A DNA stretch of 64,000 nucleotides from Strigamia acuminata. Its lineage: Eukaryota > Arthropoda > Chilopoda > Geophilomorpha > Linotaeniidae. The stretch's first letter is position 1; each line of letters begins with the position of its first letter. Location of the stretch: positions 6,018,186 through 6,082,185 of the forward strand of contig OX442317.1 in NCBI GenBank assembly GCA_949358305.1, given 5' to 3'. The position numbers were made by a program, and so were the translations under genes. Below are positions 20,670-33,060 of the stretch, piece after piece. The notes beneath the pieces are model-generated. The model made no database searches and had not been told where the DNA came from. It saw only the letters and a list, made by a program, of their open reading frames with translations.

Positions 20670-23600
20670 GTAAGTGAAGGGTTAACTTGAAGGAGACACG
20701 TTAGAATCTCGTGTTTAATTGCAATATCAGGTGGAAATTGAGTAAATTGACCTGGAAATTGAAAAATTTCACGTTTTTCTATTTTTTTTACTTAATTTTT
20801 CAATTTTTAATTCGATTTTTGCGTCGATGGGGGTTTTGGTATTGTGGGGAGGGGTATTGATTGGGTTTAATATTTGATTGGATGTGTTGGGGGTGAAATG
20901 GGTGTGTGTGGTTTAAAGGGGGAGTGAGTGGTTAAAGTGGGTGAGTTTTGGTGTGGATTTTTTGAATATAATTATTTTTTGGATTTTTTTTATTATTTAT
21001 TTATTTTATTTATTTTTTATTTGCGCCTTAATTGGATAAACAACAACATTAAAAATGGTGGTTCGGACCACGTCCCGTTTGTTTATCACGGTTTTTAACG
21101 TTTTTTTGCTCCGTATTTAAGGAAAAATGGATATTAGGTGATAAAATTGGAAACCAGGGAGGATTTATGATGTTTTCCGTATCGTGAAAACTGGTTAATT
21201 TGTAACCGTCTCGTGTTTGAAAGTTTTACAACCCTTTAACTCGATTACCGTACTGCCTCGATTTAACGCCGGGGCGTTTATTTACTTTTCCAAGTCGACC
21301 CCTCCGGCGATTATTCAAAGCCCGGCGATTATTCGCGCCGGGCGTCTAACGAAAAAAAAAGGTTTTTTTACTGCCGCCACCCAATCATTTACGTTAAATT
21401 ACCGTATATTCGTCTAAAAAACGTTTAAAACCGGCGTTTAAACAAACCCGGCGTTTATTTAAGGCCGGCGTTTATTGCCTTTTCGTTCTGAGTTTGCCCG
21501 GCGTTTAATCAGGAGCCGGCGTTTAGATACGACCGGCGTTAAATCAAGGCAGTACGGTATATAAATTTTTTTTTTTTTTTTTTTTTTGCCATTTTTTCAA
21601 TTCTTCCGGATTCAAACATTCTTCTGATTACGTAATAATAGAAAAAAAGGGGTAGGGCCCATTTTGCTGCCCATTAAAAATTCACATCTTTTCAAGCCTT
21701 AATTGAGTAACCTTCACTTCGTTATTTTTTTATTTTTTTTATTTTTTTTTTTATTATTATTATTTTTTTTTTTATTTTTTGGAGAAAAGATTTTTCCATC
21801 TTTGCGTCTCCCCTCGCCCGTTTTAAGAGTTAATTTTTAATTTCGGACGAAAAATGAAAAATACGGAAATTGATCCAAATCGATGCAATTAACTCCATCT
21901 TTTCCAAAAAAAAAAAAGTAAATTATATTTTTTCAAATGACGTAATAAGTCAATAAAAATAGGGGATTTGGGTTGCCAGGTTGGTTTCAGACGCTGGTTT
22001 TTTGAATTGCGGATCTTTTGTCGCGTTGTTGCCTATTGTACACTGTAGCGTAGCAACATGGGGCTGTGAACGGACTCAACTGCACTTGCATTAAAGCGAA
22101 GTTGCACTGTTGTGTAAATACGGTGGTCGGGCGAATCGAAATCGAATGGAAGGAAGCAATAAAAGAATTTATGCGAAATAATAAATAATAATAGAAAAAG
22201 AAAACGCGAAAAAAATGCAACTTTCTCTCTCTTGAATGAGGGAAAAACGGAGAATTGTTCTTTACGCGTTCCCTAGGTTACTCTTTTTGATGTTTGCACA
22301 TAATAAATAGTTGATATTACATTGTGCGTTATTTCCAATATATACATCATGTCTTTAGTATCCGTTTTCCATGTTGTCTTTGGCATTTCTTGGGGGGCTC
22401 TTGGGGGCCTCTTGGAGCTGAATTGAGTGATGCAACAAGTGAAATTAATTCCAAAATACGTTTTTCTTTTTATTTATTTATTATTATTATTTTGTTTCTG
22501 GAGTAGCGAGAGGGTCAGCAATATTGCAGATTTTTATTGGACAACACCAAAGGGCAAATGTTTTTTGGTGGGGCGTGGAGGGGGGGCAGAAGAAGGAATT
22601 TGTTGAATTTTTCAAAGTTTGCATTCGGTGAAATATGTTTGCAATATTGCAGGGAGCAAAAACAATGTGTTGGTGAATGGCAAAACCACAAGTTGAGCTT
22701 CTTTCCATTCCCACACTGCAAGTTTCTATCCTGTAAAGCGTGCAAAGACTTATGGGAATAAGGGTCAGGGTGCCATGCTAATTGTTTATCCTCTAAAGCA
22801 TTGTGGGAAAACTATTCTGGCATATACGGAACAAACAAATGCGTGATGGATCGTCCGAAGGCTAAAAAAAGGGAAGAAATCACTTGATTGACAGATTCCG
22901 TCACTCGTTTGGCCCTGAAAGTGAAATTTCACTTTCCCTCGTGGCAACTTCCGGTGCGGAGACAATTGCATTACCCGTCAGGCCTTTCGCTTTAATTTGT
23001 TTATTGGTTTTTGAGCCGAATGTGATTTGCCATCACGATATTTTTGTTGATACTTTTCTATGTAGTTGTTGCCTGTTTCCTTTAGTCATTCCCCCTTTGC
23101 AAAGATGGCGCCTGCTTTTGCTGCTGTATTCCACTTTCCATTGTGATTGGGCAAAGCTATTGAAACTCGGCTCGGAACACACAAAAGTTGCTATTGTCCT
23201 CGGCTTTGCTATTGTCCAGCTGAGTTTTGGAGCTAGTGGAGCTATTGTGAACCGCATACACAGGCACACCCCATTTTCTTACATTAAGGATGGAGGTATT
23301 TGCAATATCATCCAAAGCCTGATGCAATATTGCAAATTCACACTTTGTTAGGGTTAATTACGCACTGTTTGGCCTTTCTTGTGGGGTGAAGGTATGCACT
23401 TGATGTATGTAAGGGGTACTTGTGGTATTGGGGGCGAGTTTATTGGAATTTTATAGAGAAAATTGGATTTTTTTTGAGGTGGGAAATGATTTTTTTGAGG
23501 TGGGAAATAATTGATAATTGTGAATTTTGTTATTTTTTAATTTTTTATTGTGTTTTTAGTTATTAATGAGTTTGAATAGGAGGAAATAGGTTGGCTGTAT

Positions 23601-24204
23601 TTAAAATGGGGTTTGTAGGTGGAAGGGAAAGGGTCCTTTTGTGTCCCAACATGGATTTGAAAAGAGGAGGGATTTAAAGGGGAATTTTATTGGACCATGT
23701 ACTTGAATTATGGTAATATAAAAGGTTGGGAAATGGTGATGATAGTTTCACTTTGGTTTTACGAGGCATTAAGGAAGGAAAAAATATATATCTGGTTAAA
23801 TATAATATAATATCAAAATTGTTATTATTATTATTATTTTTCATCTTTTTTTTTTTTTTTTTCTTTTTTCTTTATGAAAGTGTTGTTGGTTTGTTTGTTG
23901 ATGTGAAATCTATTTTGATGTTTTTAAAAAGAAATATATTGGGTGTTGTTTGTTGGTTGCGTGATAGTATTGTATTGGGAATCAATATTGTTAAAAAGTG
24001 TTGTTGTAACACCACTCGTATTTGTTGAAATGGCGTGACATTGCCATCTTTGATATTCATACAAGTGATATTTTTTTATTTTATCTTTTTTTATTTTTAT
24101 TTTTTTTTTCAACTTTGGGAGTTGAAAAGGGAGTCGGGGAGGTTCGAGACTCCATTATATTAACGTTGGTTTTGTTGGGAAATATGAAATTACTAATGAA
24201 ATTG

Positions 24205-24247
<43 letters not shown>

Positions 24248-25560
24248 TGTGTAGGAAAAAAAATGAAATAAGCCTAAGTTGGCAATTTTTAGGTTGCCTG
24301 CAGTAGTGTTGACATTGCTGCATCACAATTAGCAACAATAGACCCGGAAATTGTCTTTGTCCTTCGAAACTACTGAGTTGAGCACCATCTGTGTCATTCT
24401 TGTTATCTTTTTATATGGGCAGGTGCCATATTTGTTCTTTTGTCATCAATTGACAATCGAGCCACCTGTAGCTCTGCTCGAATTTGTTTAATTAACAAAC
24501 CTATTGTAATATATGCACTTTTTTCTTTTATTTCGCCATGATTAATGGTGTGGTTTTATTGCGTATAATTTTTCTTTTAGTTTGTTTTGGCAACATTTGG
24601 ACGAGGTTTATTATTGGCAAATGCGAAAAATTATAATAATAATGAAAAAAATTAAAAAATATTTTAATTTTAATTGATTTTTTAATTGATTTTGGAGTTA
24701 TGATACCGGAAGTTCGTCTGGGAATGAAAGCGGTTTCGATTCAGTGCTCGAAATTGTCGTAAATTTGGGGGGAAAATGTGATTTTTGTTTTTCCTGTTTT
24801 ATTTTTATTTTTTAATCACCGTTTTAGGCCCGAGCACAACTAAAAGACACTTTTAACCCTTCCTGGTCCCTTCGTTTCCCATCCAATTGAGGAGGCCATT
24901 AATCAAAGTACAACAAAAGAAATCAAGTTTTTTTTTATTTTCTCTTTTTCTTTTCTCGTGGACTAGAAGAGGTACCTCACATAACCCTTTTGTGATGGAA
25001 TTTCCAACATGGCGGTGTATTGTGTCCCAAACCTGTCAAAAGACCCCGCGAGACCAACTTAAATCATTGTTATGTAGATGAATAGGGGATTGGAGGGCGG
25101 GGTCTCTAACCCTTTGGTCTTTTAACAACTAAACTGTTTTTTTTTTTTTTGGTTTTTTTTTTAATTTTAATTTTCTAGGGTTGAAAAAAAAATGGCGTAA
25201 TTGACAGAAATTTTTTTTTTTAAAAAATATAAATTTAAAAAATTATTTTTCGAAGTTTTGAAATTTGGGTTATGGAATTTTTTTTTAAATTTTTAAAAAT
25301 TTTTAAAAATTTAAATAAAAATTTTTTTGTTTTTTTTGTTGTGTTGAGAAATGTTGAGTTTATATTTTGGCATATAACAGCAACAAGTTGTTACATGCAA
25401 AACTTGTGCACTGATTGCTAATGGAGCCATTTTGGTCATGTGCAAACCTTCACGGATGCCCCTGGAGGCCATGTTGGCCTGACCCTCAGTTAACCCTTTG
25501 TCTTCAACTACAAAAGGATGAGGCCTAGGGTGAATACACTCAAACCTGTTTGACTTGGCT

Positions 25561-25599
<39 letters not shown>

Positions 25600-26560
25600 A
25601 CTTGCATTCAAAGAGGGGAAAGGAAAATTAAACACGATGGGGTGGGCAATTGGAGGAGGAAAGGAAAGTGAAAATGGTGGCATCAAAGGGCTGAAATTTA
25701 TCTGCGATAACAAAAAATTAAACAGATGGAAACGCGAGATAAAATTGGGTAATTGCATTTATCATCCGTTGCATCACGGACCAAATTGATTAAATTATTT
25801 ATTTGCGATTTTTCGATTATTTGCATGGAATTTTCGATGCGTTTCTGCATTAATTAGCGTTAATTTATGCAATTAAGTGATAATGAGCTGGAATTGGTAT
25901 AGTTGTACCATTTCTCTCATTTTAGCACTACCATTTCGCTTGATTAATTCGTCTGACCCACCCAAATTCCATTTGAGTATTTAAGTTTATTATCCAGGAA
26001 CTGGCAAGTCCGCCATTTTTTTTTTTTCCCCGAAAAAAAGTTTGAACTTTTGTGTAAAGAACGAGTTTAATGGCCTTTTTCAAGCGACTCAAATAAATTG
26101 TTCTTTTAATTTTTCAATTTTTTTATTTATTATTATTATTTTGTTTATTATTTATTTATTATTTATTTATTATTGGTGTATCATGCACGGCTTGTCGTTA
26201 ATTGACAATAGATGTCATTAGTTTGCAAGATTTGGCAAATGAAAAATGGAGCAGTTTCTCTCACTTGAATGCTGATAGAGCGGCCTGATGTTCTTTTGTT
26301 TGTGCCATGACGTGGCAAAACTGTACTGTATGGGGAATAAGAATGGTACCCTCTCAATTTCACCTCCCCACACCCACCCATTTGCTCAAAACCCCATGGG
26401 AATGTGAGCACACTCGAAACTCCCACTTTGTGGAGTACGAGTAATTTGTAAAAAATTGACACGTGATTAATTTTGGCGCTTTTTTTTCGTTTTAGAGGAG
26501 GGGGAGGTTGTTTAGAATATTTTTCAACTTCGATTTTAATATGTAGAAATGGTGTGGATT
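20670..26560 (+). other. Non-coding AT-rich stretch
   Basis: No protein gene supported. Contents: a MITE (21248-21557), long T and A runs, a (TA)n microsatellite near 24209-24240 and a 27-T run near 25567. A GC-richer patch at 22770-23350 holds a 155-codon frame that lacks an ATG. Several NATGGCG words occur (for example 23104, 25010). Confidence 0.5.
21248..21557. mobile_element. MITE built of CCGGCGTTTA words
   Basis: Termini CCGTACTGCCTCGATTTAAC and GTTAAATCAAGGCAGTACGG are inverted repeats (one mismatch) of about 25 bp, flanked by TA (21246-21247 and 21558-21559). The interior has about ten copies of a short word (CCGGCGTTTA or its complement), direct on the right side and partly inverted on the left. 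No coding capacity. The CCGTA start and the TA target are shared with the CCGTATTT family, although the interior word differs. Confidence 0.82.
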
Positions 26561-26579
26561 TGTCTAAAAGTCGTTTTAA

Positions 26580-27010
26580 GTGCGTTTTGTGTTTATTTTT
26601 ACGTTTTACGCACCAAATCTCGTTTTTTTCGATTCAAATTTGGCGCGCCGGCACGAAAACGGGTAAAACGAGACTGCAAAACGATCGTTTTGTAACAACA
26701 TGCCAATTTTTCCGTTTCGCGCGTCAAATTTTTTTATTTTTCATTTAAATTTCGATTCAAATTTGGCGCGTCGGCACGAAAACGAGTAAAACGAGTAAAA
26801 CGATCGTTTTGAAACAATTTTTTCCGTTTTGCGCATCAAATCTTTTTATTTTTGATTCAAATTTCGATTCAAATTTGGCGCGCCGGCACGAAAACGAGTA
26901 AAACGAGTAAAACGATCGTTTTAAAACAATTTTTTCCGAACAACGCATGAAATCTTTTATTTTTCCCGACCCAAATTCGGCGCGACAGCACGAAAACGAG
27001 AAAAACGCGC
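26580..27010. repeat. Tandem repeat of 102-123 bp carrying TTTGGCGCGCC
   Basis: Three full and one partial copies. Each begins with GATTCAAATTTGGCGCG (TTTGGCGC at 26639, 26762, 26874; TTCGGCGC at 26976), then a GCACGAAAACGAGTAAAACG stretch, then in the first three the palindrome AAAACGATCGTTTT, then a TTTTTTCCG tract. TTTGGCGC fits the E2F consensus half-site. The copies are GC-richer than their surroundings. Confidence 0.85.
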
Positions 27011-30000
27011 CCTTAAAACGGAAACGAGCGCTTCAAAATGCCCCTTTCCCTTTCTATCTCCCAAACAACATCCGAAGCGAACTTTATCCGATTAGAAACA
27101 AACACAGCACGTTTCACTCTCTCTTTCTCTCTCTCTCTCTCCCATCGGTTCCTTGTCCCGAACCCGAACGCCAACCCCGAACAATATTTGTCCAACAAAG
27201 CCACGATTGTCGTCGCCCCTAAAAAAAGCGACAAACAATAGCGCCATTCTCTAATTTTTTCCTTCCTCGCTTTCTATTTCCGAAATATAATTGTGTACGC
27301 GCTTACAATCCCCGATCCCCTGGGAACGAGGCTAGTGGGTCAGGACCGGGGTATACCCTGTCATCCACTTGATGGATAACCCTTAGATAGGGACACACAG
27401 TCCTGTTTTCAAGATGGCGTCATAGGGCCCCATAGTTCAATGCGCATCCATGGGTTTAGTCATGGATGATAATTGGAGTGAGAGACACTTGCATGGGAAA
27501 AGTTCATGGGTTTTACCCGAATGCGTCCGAATGGATCCGAATGGATACAGTGGATAATGAAGAGGGAATGTCGGGTAATATTTTGTAATGCTTGACAGCT
27601 TCAGACGCGAACGGAACGGCGTTTTATCGGTTTTATCGGCGCGGATTGGGAAACAAACGGTGGATGGGATAATTATCAGTGTTGTTGCGCATTGTGCGCT
27701 CTAGCGGCCTCGTTTGAAGTTATTTTCCCGCTTGTTTTGCACATAGCAGTCGAATGGCCAATCACAATGGACGTTCTCTATTTAAATCTGTGCTAATTGA
27801 ATGGCGTCGGGGGGAGAAAGACGTTGAAACAAAAGTCTTATTGGTTTAGAGGACGATTGTTTGGCGGTGTTGCTTTTCATGTAGCCAACGACTAAATTGC
27901 TGATTGTAATCGCGGGTTTGTTTGGTGGTTTGGTTCGCTTGGTAGCCGCGTTTATTGCGCGGATTGTTGCCGGTGCTTGGTATTTGGGTTAGAAAAAATG
28001 GACGAACAATGGTTCGGTTGGGTTTGTTATAAATAGGCTAAAGACGCTGAGGGTTTGTTTTTATTGGTGGCAATAACGGTGGGGGGGATAATGGCAAAAA
28101 TGTGTGTCTTTGAAAAATTGGATAGGCGCAGACCGGATCTCTGGCTTGTGGTCAAAATGGACTGTCCAGAAGGTTAAACGCCAATCATGGATGACATGAA
28201 AAATGAATAAATTGTCTTTTGGTGCGTGAAATGGTAGGAAAAATTGGATAGGCGCAGACCGGAACTCTGGCTGTCGGGAATTTTCAGAGGAAATATGAAT
28301 AAATATTTGATTTTTTTGCGTTGGCGCCGTTTTATTGTCCATCGGAAGCCATTAAGCTAATGGAGGGGTGAGGGGGAGGGGGAATTGGGTTAAGTTTGCC
28401 CCAGTTACGGCGTCCATGTTTGGAATTCGGGATGAGTAATTCCGGTTTTCTTTGGGAGTTGACTATTGTGTTGTTAATACTGTCAAGAATAGTTGACCAC
28501 GCCTCGTTGTAGTGGCATTGTTGCGGACATCCGGTCACGTGACCTTTGCCAGATTAGATCGGGGGTCATGAGAACGCGTATGTGGGAGGGTGGGCGACGA
28601 TGGTGGACGCACTTTGGCTAGGGATAAGTCAGTGGCGCGGCGTCAACGGGACGGACGCCATTTTGTCCAAGATTAAAATTGGAATTTAGAAAGAAGATAT
28701 TTGGAAAAATTTCGTTTTATTTTTAAATTTTTAAGTTTTTCTTTTTAATGGTGAAATTTGAGTAATTAGTGGATGGACATGCGCAGTTCGGCTCGCTTTT
28801 GTGATGGAGCGGCCATTATGTTTGTCCATCTTGATAAGGAGATTAAAGGGAGGGAGTACAATGGGGTTCCATGAACGAAGAGGGACCACGAGTAGGTATT
28901 GGGTTGAGGGTGGGTTTGTGGGATATTGGGAGGGATAGGGTTCTTTGATGTCGAAATCCCGTGATTAGTGTACAATGTAAAAAATGGACATGCTTTTGTG
29001 TGCAGTTTCTGAGATTTGTTTTGAGGTTTTGCGATTTTTGTTTGGTTTTGCAGTGATTTCGGGGTAATTAAAATAGGAATTATTTGGTTTGTAAAGTGGA
29101 AATCGGTTTGTTTATGTTGTGGGATTGGAAATTTAATTTTTGGAAATTTTTTTTGTGTTTTTTTTAAATTGACGGCAATTGGGTTTGGGGTTGGCCGCTG
29201 GAATCGTGTCAAAGTCGGCCAAGAGCAAGGCCAATCACCGCCCAATTTCGAATCCACAGGTTAAATTGGAGCTAAGAAGGAAAAAACAAAAAAAAATAAA
29301 AGAATCGACTTTGAGATAATAAAAATCAGTTTCCATGGTTGTTTTGCTCTTGTTTACAGAATGCAAATTTAAACATTTTTTTATTAGTTATGTTCTAAGA
29401 ATCCAAACATGCAATTTCGAGTTAGTAAAAAAAAAAAAAAAAAAATTTAAACTGAACCACAACATAACATGACCAAAATACATTAAAAAAATAAATATCT
29501 TCTTAAATTTTTATATTTAAATTTTAAATTTAATTTTTTTTCTTATAAATTTTAGCATGGCTGCAAAGGTTCGCTCAAATTGCTAAGAAACATCCGAATG
29601 GGTCATTTCTCGGTAAGTTAATTCCATTACCGACTTATTAGCGAAAATGAAGTGAAAAAGGTTGTAAGATTGAACGCTCAATCATCGATACAGAGTTTGA
29701 TTATTTTGCGCGGATTACTTTTAGCGCGCTGATACTCCCGTGATGCGGCTTTGTATTGTTCGCTGAATAATGGTCGGGAGACGAGGAGCGCTGTAAATTG
29801 AATTGTAACATCACGCAATGTGAGCACAATTGGGTTCTGGCATTTTATTTCTATTACGTGGCGAGTGCTTTGTTTCCCCAAACAAAAAGAACTAATAGTT
29901 TTCCAGTTTGAATTTAAAGTTTTACCTTTTTTTTAATCATCAAAACAAAATTAAACAAAAAAAGCCAAAGAAAAAAGATTTTGACCAGGGCCGGATTTAC

Positions 30001-30072
30001 GTATAAGCAAAATAAGCAAAAAATGTTACAATGATGTGAATGAATGGATTTAAATCGGAAATACAATATATA
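27011..30072 (+). other. Non-coding stretch with short GC-rich islands
   Basis: No gene supported. Noted: a CT run at 27115-27145; a 25-bp direct repeat containing GGATAGGCGCAGACCGGA (28113-28137 and 28239-28263); a perfect 12-bp palindrome GGTCACGTGACC (28533-28544) containing the GTCACGTGAC E-box; and an inverted CCAAT word (GGCCAATCA) near 27755. Open frames here lack splice signals and similarity. Confidence 0.45.
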
Positions 30073-30325
30073 CCGTATTTCATCGATTAAGAGCCGCGGC
30101 TCTTATTCAAAACTGCCATTTTTGTCGGCAATTACAATTTCGGTTTTTCGTTTGTTACATTTGTTTAATGTAAAGTCTGAACGTCATGAACAAAGCATAC
30201 GTTCATCGTTCGTGAGGTTAAATACAGAAACAATAGCGTACTTTTGCAAAAATACGGTATTCTTGGTGTCTCAGCCGCGGCTACTATTAGAGGGCGGCTA
30301 CAATTCGAGGGCGACTCTTAATCGG
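30073..30325. mobile_element. MITE, CCGTATTT/GCCGCGG family, with partial duplication to its right
   Basis: Flanked by TA; starts CCGTATTTCATCGATTAAGA and ends GACTCTTAATCGG. The interior has GAGCCGCGGCTCTTATTC and GCCGCGGCTACTATTAG. Roughly 30400-30590 repeats its middle and right flank (CATTTGTTTAATGTAAAG... to ACAATGCAG) with a deletion, so element plus flank were duplicated after insertion. Confidence 0.78.
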
Positions 30326-30590
30326 TAATAATATCAGAAATAAATTGTCATTTCTGTAACAATCACAGAAGTTATTTTATGTAACAATGCAGTGGTGGAC
30401 CTATCATTGTTACATTTGTTTAATGTAAAGTCTGAACGTCATGAACGAAGCCTACGTTCATCGTTCGTGAGGTTAAATACGGCTACAATTCGAGGGAGAC
30501 TCTTAATCGGTGATAAAATCAGAAATAAATTGTCATTTCTGTAACAATCACAGAAGTTATTTTATGTAACAATGCAGGGGTCGATTTATC

Positions 30591-31740
30591 ACTTTCTATA
30601 AAGAGATGAGTTTGGTGACATTTTGCGCATTGTTTTAGGCGAGTTGAGTCGGTGAAAAGTTTTGCAAATTGTTATCGAAAAGGGTTATCAACGAGTTATA
30701 GATCCCCTGAGTCGGATGGAGGAAAATGGCGACAATTTGTCAATGCGCCTGTGCCAGGAAGTTTGATTTATTTCTGTAGATGGGAATATTAAACAGGTGA
30801 TGTGGGATCTCTTAGATCAGCATTTTTTTCAGCTCGACGAACCCCAAGTCGACTGTGAGCACAAATTTCTTTTTTCCTCACCATTACACACACTCACACC
30901 TCAAATCCTCACCCCGCCCCAAATCCACACATCCAGGGAAAGGTGGCGCGCGGCCTGGCGGGGCATATCTCGAGGAAAACTCGATTCTCGCGTATAAAAT
31001 TTTATTTCTATATTTTTATTATTATTTAACTTAAGGAGGAGTTTTTTCAATTTTTTTTTGTTTTTTTGTGTTGGGGTTTTTTGAATTGTTGAGCGTTGTT
31101 GTTGCGTTTTGGGGAGGGCGGATGGAGGGGCGGTTCTGGGAATGAAAAATATTGCATCGAAGTTGTTTTCAACAAGTTGAAGTGATTTGTTTGGTTGCAC
31201 ACAATGCGCATTATTTCCTTTTATCCGCGCGGTGACGTCACGGGGTTCCTTGAGAAAGGTCAGTCGAGTTGCTATGGAAATGTATTGAGTTGGTTGTCAT
31301 GGAGATGAAACGTTTATTAATAGGACAATAACAAGTTGGAAATTTCCAACAAACACAAAAGTGAGAAATGGGAGAAATTTGTATGTGGTTAAATTGAGGG
31401 GGGGGGGGGGGTTGTAAGCAAGTGTTGAAGGGATGCCAATGTGGCATTGCTGGGGCTGCTTTTAAAGGTACCGTCTACAGTGTACTAGTAGTCAGTTTTG
31501 GGGGTTTTGGGTTTTGGGTTTGGTTTTTTAGTTTGGTTTTGTAGTTTTTAAGTGTTTTGAAGAAGATGTAACGGTTGAAACGATGCTTGAAAGAATTGGT
31601 TTCAGTATTTTAAACACTTGAAAGCAATTGTGGAAAGTCCGGCAAGGTTGCGTAACAATTCCAATTTATTGAAGGAATGGTTTACTGAACTGTTAAACAA
31701 GAAAAACGATGGCTTTAACAATTAAAAGAATGGTCTAGTG
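30591..31740 (+). other. Non-coding stretch
   Basis: No gene supported. Contains the CA-rich stretch around 30885-30935, a run of G at 31399-31410 and a region of G/T-rich DNA (31495-31560). Short open frames on both strands have no features. Confidence 0.4.
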
Positions 31741-31749
31741 ATTAATAAG

Positions 31750-32525
31750 AATCAAAACTATGTTTCAAGCTATCAAAAGTTGATTGTTAAACAGTTAAAC
31801 TAGTCAAAACAATGCTTCAAGCCATTAAAAATTGATTGTTAAGCAGTTAAATTAGTCAAAACAATGCTTCAAGCCATTAAAAATTGATTGTTAAACAGTT
31901 AAACTACAAAACAATGCTTCAAGCTATTAAAAATTGATTGTTAAACAGTTAAACTAGTCAAAACAATGCTTCAAGCCATTAAAAATTGATTGTTAAACTG
32001 TTTAACTAGTTAAAACAATGCTTCAAGCCATTAAAAATTGATTGTTAAGCAGTTAAATTAGTCAAAACAATGCTTCAAGCCATCAGACATTGTTTGTTAA
32101 ACAGTGAAACAACAAAACAATGCTTCAAGCCATCAGAAATTAATTGTTAAACAGTTAAACTAATCAAAACAATGCTTCAGGTCATCAGAAATTGTTTGTT
32201 AAGCAGTTTAAAATCGTCAAAACAATGGTTTGTTAAACAGTTTAAAAAAGACCAAAAACAATGGTGTGTTAAACAGCTAAAACGAGTCCAAACAATGTTT
32301 TGATAAACACCTAAAACGAGTCCAAACATTGGTGTCTTAAACGCCTAAAACGAGTCCAAACAATGTTTTGTTAAACAGCTAAAACGAGTCCAAACAATGT
32401 TTTGTTAAACAGCTAAAACCAGTCCAAACAATGTTTTTGTTAAACAGCTAAAAAAAAGTCCAAACAATGTTTTGTTAAACACCTAAAACGAGTCCAAACA
32501 ATGGTTTGTTAAACAGCAAAAGACA
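31750..32525. repeat. Minisatellite with AACAATG in each unit
   Basis: Two linked subarrays. The first (to about 32215) has about eight copies of a roughly 52-bp unit containing AAAACAATGCTTCAAGCCAT and ATTGATTGTTAAACAG. The second has about nine copies of a roughly 34-bp unit (CCAAACAATGTTTTGTTAAA then CAGCTAAAACGAGT). Both units keep AAACAATG and TTGTTAAACAG, so one probably derived from the other. AACAATG matches the SOX HMG-box consensus. Confidence 0.88.
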
Positions 32526-32689
32526 ATCGCAACAATAAACCAAACAACTGCGAACACTCGCACCAACGTTTCACAATTTAAATTTTTTTCCTCTAAAAAA
32601 TGTCTCCCATTTTGTTTTCTCTAGCATAAACAATTTCTCAAGTGGTAAATACCAATTCTAATCAATATTCCAGTCCACAATAGATTCCC

Positions 32690-33060
32690 TCCAAGTGCTT
32701 TCGCCTGTTCGACACTCCCTCACTTTTTTTCTTACCTCTGAAATTTTTCCCGCCTTTTTTTTCGGTGGGTTTTCATCATGGCACCGTCCTCCCCCTGGCG
32801 GAATTGTTCACGGCTCATTAGAGTGTAGTTTGGTGAATGAACATTTCTCTTGTCAATTGTGTGCCTCACCCATCCCTTCCCCCCACCTTCACGTTCGTCG
32901 ACACCCCCCCGCACCCCTCGGGGCCCCCGCCACCATCACTCATCCAGTGTCAACAACTCAACCTACTCGCGACGACGAAAAAAATGACAATTCCGCGCCC
33001 ATTTCCATTTTTATTTTCGCTTCTCTTTTTAGTTTTTCTGTTTTTCGCCTTAAATTAATT
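32690..33060 (+). other. GC-rich island without a clear gene
   Basis: C-rich sequence in AT-rich surroundings (for example CCCCCCGCACCCCTCGG near 32905). A 123-codon frame spans it but starts with a non-ATG codon and ends in hydrophobic low complexity. It could be a regulatory island or a non-coding exon; nothing decides. Confidence 0.3.

Noticed and set aside
22884-23351. 155-codon frame with hydrophobic stretches
   Set aside because: No ATG start, no splice partners, no motif; lies in a GC-richer patch where stops are rarer.
24209-24240. (TA)n tract as a regulatory element
   Set aside because: Ordinary microsatellite with no supporting context.
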